Assembly (NCBI RefSeq): GCF_900114085.1
Contig: NZ_FORU01000015.1
Coordinates: forward strand, 1-64,000
Origin: Myroides guanonis
Lineage (GTDB): Bacteria; Bacteroidota; Bacteroidia; Flavobacteriales; Flavobacteriaceae
Direction of reading: 5' to 3'
DNA: 64,000 nt
Below are positions 46,605-54,786 of the stretch, piece after piece. Below the pieces are notes generated by a model. That model made no database searches. It saw nothing but the letters and a program-made list of their open reading frames with translations, and was not told the DNA's origin. Numbering within the stretch: the stretch's first letter is position 1; each line of letters opens with the position of its first letter. The position numbers and the translations under genes were made by a program.

Positions 46605-47600
46605 TTAGTTTTGAATAGTTGGAATAGAATTGTTTAATAAATGAAGGTCTTCGGCTCCCGTAATTTCTGTAGAAATTTCACCTAACCATCCAGCTTCTTG
46701 ATTTACACCAGTATACACTTTTACAAAGTCGATTCCTTTAAGATGTACTTTGTTTCCGTTTTTGTCTACCGCCCAATCAATATCTATAGCCGATTGGTTT
46801 TCGTTATTTGGCAAATTATCCGCATAGCCCCATTCAAAAGCATACGACACCCAAAAAGGTTCCGATTCTGTTCCTTCGTTCACGGCATTATTCGGAAGTT
46901 TAGTACCTCTAAACGTAATCTTATCTTCTTTAATCCATTCAGGAAAATAACTTTGGTTGTGAAACATGTTCTTTGTTTTGAAACCAGAATTACCCTGGTT
47001 ATCTGTCCATTTTATATATTCCACATCTTTTTCCCACTCTTGATTTCCAGATATTGGTTCTTTGTTAGAATTAGGTTTGTAGTAGGTTATTTCATAGTCT
47101 TTAATAGATGAGTTGTAAGCGCTACCCGCAATTTCATACCAAGTGTCATCAGGTATTCCATTTTTGTTTTCGTCATAAGAAACTAATACAATACCAGGTT
47201 CACTACTTCCACCTTCTGTATTATCACTATTTGGATTAGAGGCTGCTTTGAAAGCATTTCCTTTAATACGAAAATCCATAAAACCAGTTTTGTTCTCAAC
47301 AGTATGGTCAAAACCAAAAACAATATAACCACCATATCCACCTAAACTGACCATAGAGTTTTTGGGACCTATTAAAGCTTTTTCTACTTTAGCCAACATA
47401 CTTTCTTTAGTATCGCTAGCAGTGAAAGAAGGTAAGCTATTTGTAAATTGTCCTACAGCTGGTAGAAAATCATATACTTTTGAGATATAAGGGCTGAGTT
47501 TTGTATCCTTTGGGGGGATGGTGTCATTGTCATCAGAACAGCTAAAGAGAAATAAGCCGGTTAGAGATAGCAATCCAATTTTTAAAAGTTTCTTATCCAT
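46605..47600 (-). CDS. Surface lipoprotein of cobalamin loci
   Basis: 331 residues. Lipobox FLFSC followed by SDDND, an SDD-type surface-export signal. The body carries GGYGGYIVFGFDHTVEN, SEPGIVLVSYDENKNGIPDDTWYEIAGSAY and VDWAVD-like segments (shown in part: SEPGIVLVSYDENKNG, DDTWYEIAGS), the pattern of a cell-surface family that I know from Bacteroidota cobalamin loci beside BtuB/BtuG. First gene after the riboswitch, 15 bases before the BtuG-like gene. It probably helps capture cobalamin; no direct evidence in sequence. Confidence 0.75.
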   Translation of the reverse strand: MDKKLLKIGLLSLTGLFLFSCSDDNDTIPPKDTKLSPYISKVYDFLPAVGQFTNSLPSFTASDTKESMLAKVEKALIGPKNSMVSLGGYGGYIVFGFDHTVENKTGFMDFRIKGNAFKAASNPNSDNTEGGSSEPGIVLVSYDENKNGIPDDTWYEIAGSAYNSSIKDYEITYYKPNSNKEPISGNQEWEKDVEYIKWTDNQGNSGFKTKNMFHNQSYFPEWIKEDKITFRGTKLPNNAVNEGTESEPFWVSYAFEWGYADNLPNNENQSAIDIDWAVDKNGNKVHLKGIDFVKVYTGVNQEAGWLGEISTEITGAEDLHLLNNSIPTIQN

Positions 47601-47744
47601 AGTTCATTAAGATTGATTTTTGCCAATCGCTTACGGGATAAAAAATGGAAAATTAGAAGAATGTAAAGAATATATAAACTAGGTATATATTCCTTTTAGT
47701 CTGTAATATTCGTCAGCCTTATGTCCCGAAAGCTTTAAAATTAT

Positions 47745-47925
47745 TTTAATCTGGCAGGTCTTCTGACTTACTTCTTCTTTAAGAATCCTTCCCATTTTAA
47801 TAAACAGTGGATATAGTAGTTTTAAAGAATTTAATGAAGCTTACAGCAGCGGGTCTGTTCAGGATTTACACCTGATTCCCTTTTAAGTAATATTTCCAAA
47901 CGAAATATTTACACCAAAATTCACC
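47745..47925 (-). promoter_or_regulatory. Cobalamin riboswitch
   Basis: Read on the minus strand the order is GGTGTAAATATTT, AGGGAATCAGGTGTAAATCC, GAACAGACCCGCTGCTGTAAGC, CACTG, AAATGGGAAGG, AGTAAGTCAGAAGACCTGCC. This is the AdoCbl riboswitch consensus with its B12 box (GCTGCTGTAAGC here). A one-mismatch -7 (TATCTTCG) at 47927-47934 fits a start just before it. It controls the two surface lipoproteins downstream. The rest of 47601-48115 is the riboswitch expression platform and the divergent GlmU-like promoter. Confidence 0.92.
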
Positions 47926-48085
47926 GCGAAGATAACAATTAATTTGAAAGCACCCTTTTTCATTTTCTTTTTATAGATGGACACTCGTAATTAAATCTTC
48001 TTATAAGGTAGGTAGAAGGGTTAAATAGTTATTATTTTTCTAAACTTGAAGTAAGGTTATGAGTTGTTGATTCGCAACTTATTCC

Positions 48086-48093
48086 TAACTTTG
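48086..48093 (+). promoter_or_regulatory. -7 element of the GlmU-like gene
   Basis: TAACTTTG is an exact TAnnTTTG match, 22 bases before the ATG at 48116, and overlaps the TTG region that opens the longer frame. Confidence 0.65.
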
Positions 48094-48115
48094 GTTGTTT
48101 AAAATATCAACTTCT

Positions 48116-49282
48116 ATGAACTATATATTATTTGATGGAGCTGTAAGAGAAGCTCTTTTACCATTTACATTTACTAGACCCGTTGCTGATTTGAGAATTG
48201 GTATTTTGACCATTCGAGAAAAATGGGAAATGTTGTTAGGTTATACTACGTCCACTATTACCGAAGAGTATTTAGCAACTAAGTATCCTATGATAGAAAT
48301 GGAAGAGAACGTTATGATAAACGCTTCTTTTTTGCCCAATCAAGAGGTTGTAGATAAAATTAAGACTCTTGGAGAAAATCAACTGATACTTTTTAAAGAA
48401 GAGGTAGTCGCATTTTATATTGTAGGAGGACAAGAAGAAGTTGATTTTGATGAATTTGAATGGATTGAGTTAGAAGAGGATATAATCCAAGTTCAACACA
48501 AATGGGATCTGTTTCAAAAGAATGATCAAGCTTTAAGAGCAGATTTTCAGTTACTAACAGAAGATTCAATTTCAGAACCAATACCGTCTAGTGTTCAAGT
48601 CATAAATCCAGAAAATGTATTTATTGAAGAAGGTGCTAAGTTAGAGTTTGTAACGTTAAATGCTTCTACTGGACCTATCTATATTGGAAAGAATGCAGAA
48701 ATTATGGAAGGAAGTGTTATACGAGGTCCATTTGCTCTAGGAGAAGAAGCTCAAGTTAAAATGGGTACTAAAATATATGGGGCAACCACTATTGGTCCAC
48801 ATTGTAGAGTTGGAGGTGAAGTAAACAATGCTGTGATGTTTGGTTACTCAAATAAAGGACATGATGGTTTTCTGGGAAATGCAGTAATAGGAGAGTGGTG
48901 TAATTTGGGTGCAGATACAAATAATTCAAACCTTAAAAACAACTATGGAAACGTAAAGCTTTGGAATTATGAAGTTCAGGATTATGAAGATACGGGATTA
49001 CAGTTTTGTGGATTGATGATGGGGGATCATAGTAAATGTGGTATTAATACTATGTTTAATACAGGTACTGTTATAGGTGTTGGTTGTAGTATATTTGGTG
49101 GTGGATTTCCAAAAACATTTCTACCTAGTTTTACATGGGGAGGAGTAACGGAAGATACGGTTTATCAATTAGACAAAGCATTGGAGACAATGGAGGTAGT
49201 GATGTCTCGCCGACATATAGAGCTAACGGAAGAAGATGCAGATATTATTAAGTATATTTTCGAGAACGAAAATCAGGTATAA
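48116..49282 (+). CDS. GlmU family protein, putative sugar nucleotidyltransferase
   Basis: 388 residues from the ATG at 48116 (MNYILFDGAVREALLPFTFTRP). The N-terminal half is a degenerate nucleotidyltransferase without the GlmU LAAGxGTRM motif; the C-terminal half (about 185-370) is a left-handed beta-helix of hexapeptide repeats (IYIGKNAEIMEGSVIRGPFALGE in part). This is a Bacteroidota-wide GlmU-like family, distinct from true GlmU, of unproven activity. A frame to a TTG at 48095 is excluded because that codon would sit at the transcription start. Confidence 0.88.
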   Translation: MNYILFDGAVREALLPFTFTRPVADLRIGILTIREKWEMLLGYTTSTITEEYLATKYPMIEMEENVMINASFLPNQEVVDKIKTLGENQLILFKEEVVAFYIVGGQEEVDFDEFEWIELEEDIIQVQHKWDLFQKNDQALRADFQLLTEDSISEPIPSSVQVINPENVFIEEGAKLEFVTLNASTGPIYIGKNAEIMEGSVIRGPFALGEEAQVKMGTKIYGATTIGPHCRVGGEVNNAVMFGYSNKGHDGFLGNAVIGEWCNLGADTNNSNLKNNYGNVKLWNYEVQDYEDTGLQFCGLMMGDHSKCGINTMFNTGTVIGVGCSIFGGGFPKTFLPSFTWGGVTEDTVYQLDKALETMEVVMSRRHIELTEEDADIIKYIFENENQV

Positions 49283-49308
49283 GATTTTTTGTTACTAGAT
49301 AAAATCAG

Positions 49309-49353
49309 ACGCTTAAAGCACCCATAATAGTGGTAGTTTTAAGCGTTTTTTTT
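49309..49353 (+). terminator. Terminator of the GlmU-like gene
   Basis: ACGCTTAAA (49309-49317) pairs with TTTAAGCGT, then T8. The loop is long (about 20 bases) but has a smaller inner pairing. Confidence 0.75.
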
Positions 49354-49374
49354 GAAATATTAATTTTATAGTAT

Positions 49375-51192
49375 TTATCTATAATGAACAGTTTCAGGTC
49401 TGCTATAGCTGAAGCTTTGAAGAGTGAAATAATGATTTCTTAGCGAATTTGTTTTTATAACACTTTGTCCTCTATCGGGAACGCTAGGATAGTATGCTAT
49501 AGAAAGTTGAATACTGTTGAATACTAAATAGTCATTATAAATCGCTACACCGATTCCAAGTTTAGAATACATCTTAGGATCTAGAAAACGATTTTTATTG
49601 TCTCCAATAAATCCAGCCTCAATATTTATAAAAGGATTGAAACGAAAACCATTCCAATCATATGGAGCATAAGATTGGAGTTGGTAAGCAAAATGAAATC
49701 TTCTAGTACCTTTTATCTTAGAAGCATTTAATCCTTGTATGCTTGCCTCCATGTACAATTCATCACCCGTATGTGGATATCGGTTATATCCAATAACCAA
49801 TTCAGGATTAAAGAAGTGACGAAACTTCCAATTGCCCAGATGGGACAGTTTTGTAAAATAAACACCTTCAATTAAAAAAGCACTTTGTTCAGGACCGGAT
49901 TTAGTAAAATAACTTCCCCATTCAATATTAGTAGAAAAATAACCATGCTTTGTATATTTTCCAAAGGCAAATTTGGCTCCCAAATAGGCTCGGTCCTTAC
50001 CGAAACGATGATTCCATCCCCCTGTTATTGAAAAAATCTTACCAACTTGAATATCTTCGATTATATCATAGTTATAAATAAACTTGTCTTGAACATAGTT
50101 AACCGAACTTATTCCTATAGAAGCTAATAGTAGTTTTTGACTACCATAAAACCCAAGAGTGTCAAAGTCATGAAGAGGTTTTTCTGTATAGTTTTGTTGC
50201 ATATATCTAATAGATGTACGCAGATTCGTAATTTCAGTTTGGTCTTTGTATTTGGTATATAGAGGCATAGAATACCCAGCCCAAAAATCTTTTATATTAT
50301 ACTTAAAACTTTGTAATTCATAATTGTAGTCTTTATCAGGTAAAGAGTCTCTTAAAAAACGTTGATAAATACTAGCACCTCCTGCCCATTTGGTATACGG
50401 AGAATAAAAGGGGCGATCAAATCCAATACTTTTTATATAATTATTTTCGTAGTCAATGTCATATAACAATGTTGAACGAATAAAAGTGTTTTGAATGTTG
50501 TTAATGTTATAACTGAAATTATAAGCATTCTTGTTCTCATTGAACCTAGTTTTGTACTGTGCACTAACTTGATGTCCAAAACCACCAAAGTTCCTGTCTG
50601 TCAATTGCAATCGTCCAGATGAGGTAGTTAGAGACCCCGTTGGAAATATACTCCAAGAGTCTAAAACACGTACAGATACATCAATCGAATCTGGATTGTT
50701 TTCAATAGGAATAGGTTTAATTAATACGCGTCTTACATAACGTTGGGTACGAATTAAACGTTCAGACTCTTTAATGATTAAAGAGTCAAAAACATCATTT
50801 TTTTTGAACATTAAGAATTTCCGAATTGTAAACTCCTTTGTCTTTAGATTCATTTTATTTCCAAAATCCTCAAGCTTATTCTTAGGAACTTTTGTTGTAT
50901 CTGATTCTGAATACCCGAAAGGGTCAAGCGTAGTTATATTTATATTTCGAATTACCTTGTTCTGTCCCTGTTCAAAATTTCGGTTTGCTTGAACGACAGG
51001 TTCCGTACTTTTAGATGAGGATGGTTTTCTAAATACCAATCTATGTAGAAAACTTCCAGTTTTAGTTTTTTTAGAAAAACCTTCAATATTGTTATAAATT
51101 TTTATAGAATCGTTCTGTGTATGTTGGTTTTGAGACCATACTACAACATTACAGTGGATGATTAAAAACAACACAAAAACAACTCGAATCAT
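49375..51192 (-). CDS. Omp85/BamA-like outer-membrane protein
   Basis: 605 residues with a signal peptide (MIRVVFVLFLIIHCNVVVWSQ). Residues about 75-180 look like one POTRA domain (VIRNINITTLDPFGYSE, RTQRYVRRVLIKPIPIENN, DVSVRVLDSWSI). Residues about 185-605 are amphipathic strands of a barrel, with RNFGGFGHQVS at the first strand as in BamA/TamA relatives. It lacks the full POTRA set of BamA. Probably an outer-membrane assembly or secretion factor of the TamA or TpsB branch; no partner gene is adjacent. Confidence 0.72.
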   Translation of the reverse strand: MIRVVFVLFLIIHCNVVVWSQNQHTQNDSIKIYNNIEGFSKKTKTGSFLHRLVFRKPSSSKSTEPVVQANRNFEQGQNKVIRNINITTLDPFGYSESDTTKVPKNKLEDFGNKMNLKTKEFTIRKFLMFKKNDVFDSLIIKESERLIRTQRYVRRVLIKPIPIENNPDSIDVSVRVLDSWSIFPTGSLTTSSGRLQLTDRNFGGFGHQVSAQYKTRFNENKNAYNFSYNINNIQNTFIRSTLLYDIDYENNYIKSIGFDRPFYSPYTKWAGGASIYQRFLRDSLPDKDYNYELQSFKYNIKDFWAGYSMPLYTKYKDQTEITNLRTSIRYMQQNYTEKPLHDFDTLGFYGSQKLLLASIGISSVNYVQDKFIYNYDIIEDIQVGKIFSITGGWNHRFGKDRAYLGAKFAFGKYTKHGYFSTNIEWGSYFTKSGPEQSAFLIEGVYFTKLSHLGNWKFRHFFNPELVIGYNRYPHTGDELYMEASIQGLNASKIKGTRRFHFAYQLQSYAPYDWNGFRFNPFINIEAGFIGDNKNRFLDPKMYSKLGIGVAIYNDYLVFNSIQLSIAYYPSVPDRGQSVIKTNSLRNHYFTLQSFSYSRPETVHYR

Positions 51193-51234
51193 CTATCAAT
51201 TTTAAAGTAGAAATATATAAATATTTTTTTATTA

Positions 51235-51678
51235 TTAAGTGTTTATTTCCAAATCGCTGATATAATCTTCATATTCATAAAAAAACAATTCAAAGGCACT
51301 CATTTGAGCATCAAAAAATTCAAAAATAGTAGGCCAAGACTTTTTGTTGTTAATGCTTACTCCATCGAGATGAACCCAAATTCTGCTAATTTCTTTTCCG
51401 TTTTCAAGGAAAAAATGACGTTCAAAAATAGCCTCTGGAAGGTATTCTTCAAGTAAAATGTTTTTTAACGATTCAATCTTTTCATAATAGATTGTTCTCT
51501 TTTCTTCATCTTTCGGTTCAATATCTAAGAGCACTTGAGCAATTTTATTGTCCGCATAAAACTTAAAGGAAACATCTTTGATTTTAGTTTTGTGTAATAA
51601 CCATTTTTTAGGATATTCATTTGCAAATGAAATCCAAAAGTCTTTTTTAATTTGTAGGGCTTCTTCTTTAGAGAACAT
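51235..51678 (-). CDS. DUF4268 domain protein
   Basis: 147 residues, cytoplasmic. MFSKEEALQIKKDFWISFANEY, KDVSFKFYADNK and FFYEYEDYISD agree with DUF4268, a small Bacteroidota family of unknown function. A candidate minus-strand -7 (TAAGTTTG, 51728-51735) lies about 50 bases upstream and overlaps the start of the divergent NUDIX gene. Confidence 0.85.
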   Translation of the reverse strand: MFSKEEALQIKKDFWISFANEYPKKWLLHKTKIKDVSFKFYADNKIAQVLLDIEPKDEEKRTIYYEKIESLKNILLEEYLPEAIFERHFFLENGKEISRIWVHLDGVSINNKKSWPTIFEFFDAQMSAFELFFYEYEDYISDLEINT

Positions 51679-51734
51679 AGAGAAATAAAATAATATTCGT
51701 AAATTTAAGGTATCTATTTTAGAACATCAAACTT

Positions 51735-52379
51735 ATGACTTTTGATTCATTTTTACACAAAATACCTGAGATTAAAGAAGCACCACTATTAGCTGAGATG
51801 GCTCATATGAAAATGGCACCTCTTGAAAGGTTGAAATATTTAAAAATTACAGAAGATCAAAAGCTACAATCTAGAAAATCAGCAGTTATGATGTTGTTCT
51901 ATCCAAAGGGGAATAATACATTTTTAGTATTGATTGAGCGTGCAGCATATCAAGGTGTTCATTCTTCTCAAATTGCTTTTCCTGGAGGAAAATGGGAACA
52001 GCAAGATAAAAACTTAGAGGAGACAGCACTTAGAGAGACCGAAGAAGAAATAGGGGTTGATGCCTCTAAAATTGAGATTATAAAGTCTTTCACTCAAATA
52101 TATATTCCACCTAGTAATTTTTTGGTCGCTCCATTTATGGGGGTTTTAGAAACAGAGCCAATATTTAAACCAGATGCAAAGGAAGTAGCAAAAATAATTG
52201 AATTCCCTATAGAGGCTTTGTTTGAAGATGATCTGGTAAAAACAATTCTAAAAACAACCAGTTATGCTAAGGATTTGGAGGTTCCTGCATATGTTTACAG
52301 GAATTATAAAGTATGGGGAGCAACTGCAATGATGATGAGCGAGTTAAAAGAGACTTTGTTTTTAACTTGTAATAGTTAG
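51735..52379 (+). CDS. NUDIX hydrolase, probable CoA pyrophosphatase
   Basis: 214 residues. The NUDIX box is GGKWEQQDKNLEETALRETEEEIG in long form (core REtEEEIG), with the CoA-type extension HSSQIAFPGGKWE before it, typical of NudL/CoAse proteins that split CoA into 3',5'-ADP and phosphopantetheine. Cytoplasmic. It probably trims oxidised CoA. Single gene between the divergent DUF4268 gene and the acyltransferase. Confidence 0.9.
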   Translation: MTFDSFLHKIPEIKEAPLLAEMAHMKMAPLERLKYLKITEDQKLQSRKSAVMMLFYPKGNNTFLVLIERAAYQGVHSSQIAFPGGKWEQQDKNLEETALRETEEEIGVDASKIEIIKSFTQIYIPPSNFLVAPFMGVLETEPIFKPDAKEVAKIIEFPIEALFEDDLVKTILKTTSYAKDLEVPAYVYRNYKVWGATAMMMSELKETLFLTCNS

Positions 52380-52521
52380 TGTTATCAAAGAATAAATCAA
52401 GTATTCAATAATTTTAAATGCGAATTGTTCTTACATGATGCATATGAAAAATGTTTTTTAGGAAGAAGAAAACATCTACTTGTATCAAAAAACAGTAATT
52501 TTATCCACTGATAAACACACT

Positions 52522-53325
52522 ATGGATTTATTTAAAAAGACGCCTTTTGGACATAATCTATTAATCAAGAAATGGCTAATTAGAATTTTCGGTTTTTTAA
52601 CACATCGACGATTCAGAGGTTTTAACGAATTGAAGATAGAAGGGTCAGAAGTAATAAAGAATTTACCAGAAACGAATGTACTTTTTATATCCAATCATCA
52701 AACTTATTTTGCGGATGTAGTTGCCATGTTTCATGTTTTTAATGCAAGTTTAAAAGGGCGTATTGACTCGATAAAGAATATTTTTTATATATGGAATCCC
52801 AAGCTTAATCTATATTATGTTGCAGCATCTGAAACTATGAAAGCAGGATTGCTTCCTAGGATATTGTCTTATGTTGGGGCAATACATGTAGAGAGAACTT
52901 GGCGTTCAAAAGGTGAGGATATAACAGAAAAGAAAGCGGTTAATCCTAACGATACAGCTAATATAAAAAAGGCATTAGATGACGGATGGGTTATAACGTT
53001 TCCTCAAGGGACAACTACATCTTTTAAACCGGTTAGAAAGGGGACAGCATATATTATAAAAGAACATAGGCCTATTGTTGTTCCAATTGTTATAGATGGA
53101 TTCAGAAGGTCTTTTGATAAAAAGGGACTCTACATAAAAAAGAAAGGTATTTTGCAATCTATGGTGATTAAAGAGCCTTTAGAAATAGATTATGACAATG
53201 ATTCTATAGAAGATATTGTAGAGAAAATCGAATATGCAATTGAGCAACATCCTTCATTCTTGAAAGTGATTCCGCAAGAAGTGCTAGAAGAGGAAAGCAA
53301 GTTGAATAAAAAAAGGGAATGGTAA
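52522..53325 (+). CDS. PlsC-like lysophospholipid acyltransferase
   Basis: 267 residues from the ATG at 52522; the longer frame to a TTG at 52480 has no support. PlsC domain: motif I is NHQTYFAD with five residues between His and Asp (usual spacing is four); motif III is FPQGTTTSF, where the usual FPEGTRS Glu is Gln. Both changes are readable in the DNA. The family esterifies lysophosphatidate or other lysolipids at the inner membrane. The altered motifs suggest a different acyl acceptor or a reduced activity. Confidence 0.85.
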   Translation: MDLFKKTPFGHNLLIKKWLIRIFGFLTHRRFRGFNELKIEGSEVIKNLPETNVLFISNHQTYFADVVAMFHVFNASLKGRIDSIKNIFYIWNPKLNLYYVAASETMKAGLLPRILSYVGAIHVERTWRSKGEDITEKKAVNPNDTANIKKALDDGWVITFPQGTTTSFKPVRKGTAYIIKEHRPIVVPIVIDGFRRSFDKKGLYIKKKGILQSMVIKEPLEIDYDNDSIEDIVEKIEYAIEQHPSFLKVIPQEVLEEESKLNKKREW

Positions 53326-53350
53326 TAAGATATTTCACTTAACCATTCCC
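53308..53350 (-). terminator. Terminator of tpiA overlapping the acyltransferase stop codon
   Basis: GGGAATGGT (53315-53323) pairs with ACCATTCCC (53342-53350). On the minus strand the stem is followed by T7. The acyltransferase TAA uses the last base of the left arm. Confidence 0.75.
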
Positions 53351-53400
53351 TGATAATTTATTGAAAATGAATCATTATTAAATAATGATATTCTCTTAAA

Positions 53401-54153
53401 TTAGATAGCTTCTATAATTGCTGTAAAGTCTTCTGCTTGTAATGCTGCGCCTCCGATAAGACCTCCGTCTACGTCTTCTTGTGAAAATAACTCTTCAGCA
53501 TTTGATGGTTTAACACTTCCACCATAAAGGATAGAGGTGTTAATTGCAGTCTCATTGCCATATTCACGCTCAATTTCACGACGAATAAATGCATGCATCT
53601 CTTGCACTTGTTCAGGACTTGCAGTTTCTCCTGTACCTATAGCCCAAACAGGTTCATAAGCAATAACGATATTGGTCCATGCTTCTTTCTTTAGGTGAAA
53701 TAAACCGTCTTTTAATTGGTTAAATATAACGTTTAAATATTGTTTGTTTTGGCGGTCTTTTAATTCTTCACCAATGCAATAAATTACACGCATATTATGA
53801 TTTAAAGCTGTATTGACTTTGTCGGCTAATATAGCGTCTGTTTCATGAAAATAGTGTCTGCGTTCAGAGTGACCTATGATTACAGTTTCAACACCTACAC
53901 CTTTTAGCATTTGTGCAGATATTTCTCCAGTGAATGCACCGCCTTCTGCTTGGTGCATATTTTGTGCAGCAACAACAATATTGGTATGTTCTAAGTGGTG
54001 AACAGCCGAAAATAAGCTAGTGAATGGAGGGGCAATAATCACCTCTACTTCTTTATCTGTCGGTAGTTTTTCAATTAAATCATCAAGAAAAGCGTGTGTT
54101 TCTGATACTGTTTTATGCATTTTCCAGTTACCCGCTACAATAGAATGTCTCAT
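53401..54153 (-). CDS. tpiA: Triose-phosphate isomerase
   Basis: 250 residues. It interconverts dihydroxyacetone phosphate and glyceraldehyde 3-phosphate. Conserved residues: GNWKMHK (Lys of the active site), IIGHSERR (His), the catalytic Glu in AYEPVWAIGTG, and the phosphate loop GGSVKPSNA with GGLIGGAAL. The ATG overlaps the stop of the TlpA-like gene by one base, so it is the last gene of that unit. Confidence 0.97.
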   Translation of the reverse strand: MRHSIVAGNWKMHKTVSETHAFLDDLIEKLPTDKEVEVIIAPPFTSLFSAVHHLEHTNIVVAAQNMHQAEGGAFTGEISAQMLKGVGVETVIIGHSERRHYFHETDAILADKVNTALNHNMRVIYCIGEELKDRQNKQYLNVIFNQLKDGLFHLKKEAWTNIVIAYEPVWAIGTGETASPEQVQEMHAFIRREIEREYGNETAINTSILYGGSVKPSNAEELFSQEDVDGGLIGGAALQAEDFTAIIEAI

Positions 54154-54653
54154 TATTTATTTAATTTTTTTAATAGGCTCATTAGAGCCTCATCATTTGT
54201 GTCAATAGCTTTATACATTGCTACATTACTCTCTTTATCTATCAAAATATATCTTGGTATCCAATCCAAATTAATAGATTTACCAAAATTACCTTTCATA
54301 CCGTCTGTAATCCAATAATGATCACCTTCTAAATCATATTTTTCAATGGCCTCTTTCCAGCTTTGTTCTGTTTTATCAGCCGATAGAAAAACGTAATCTA
54401 CTTCTGGAAAATCAGTTTGAATTTTCTTTAAATCTGGAAATCCTTTAATACAATCTGGACACCATGCGGCCCAAACATCAATTAAAACAACACTGCCACG
54501 ATGTTTGTCTAGTATCTGGTTCAGTGCTATTTTGCTTCCATCTAAAGCAACTAACTCTTCACCTAAAGCTTCCGGACTAAAACTGTTCGGAGATTTCTTT
54601 TGACAAGCAGCTAAGCTTATTAGAGCAACAAATAATAAAATTATTTTTTTCAT
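54153..54653 (-). CDS. TlpA-like thioredoxin-fold lipoprotein
   Basis: 166 residues. Lipoprotein signal MKKIILLFVALISLAAC. The redox motif is WCPDC (in VWAAWCPDCIKGFPDL), with the cis-Pro in LDWIPRYILID. It faces the periplasm and reduces or oxidises other envelope proteins; partner unknown. It is coupled to tpiA by a TAATG overlap, an arrangement I know from other flavobacteria. It has its own -7 element upstream at 54711. Confidence 0.9.
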   Translation of the reverse strand: MKKIILLFVALISLAACQKKSPNSFSPEALGEELVALDGSKIALNQILDKHRGSVVLIDVWAAWCPDCIKGFPDLKKIQTDFPEVDYVFLSADKTEQSWKEAIEKYDLEGDHYWITDGMKGNFGKSINLDWIPRYILIDKESNVAMYKAIDTNDEALMSLLKKLNK

Positions 54654-54710
54654 AAAGCTTTAATTTTAAGATTATTAAAAAATTCGAAGATGCTATTGCA
54701 TTCTTGTTAA

Positions 54711-54718
54711 CAAATTTA
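54711..54718 (-). promoter_or_regulatory. -7 element of the TlpA-tpiA operon
   Basis: Minus-strand TAAATTTG, an exact TAnnTTTG match, gives a leader of about 50 bases. Confidence 0.6.
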
Positions 54719-54786
54719 CTAATAATGAAAGAATTTAAAAAGGAGTTTATAGTTAATTAGTATTGTAAAAACACTAAAAGTAGGTA

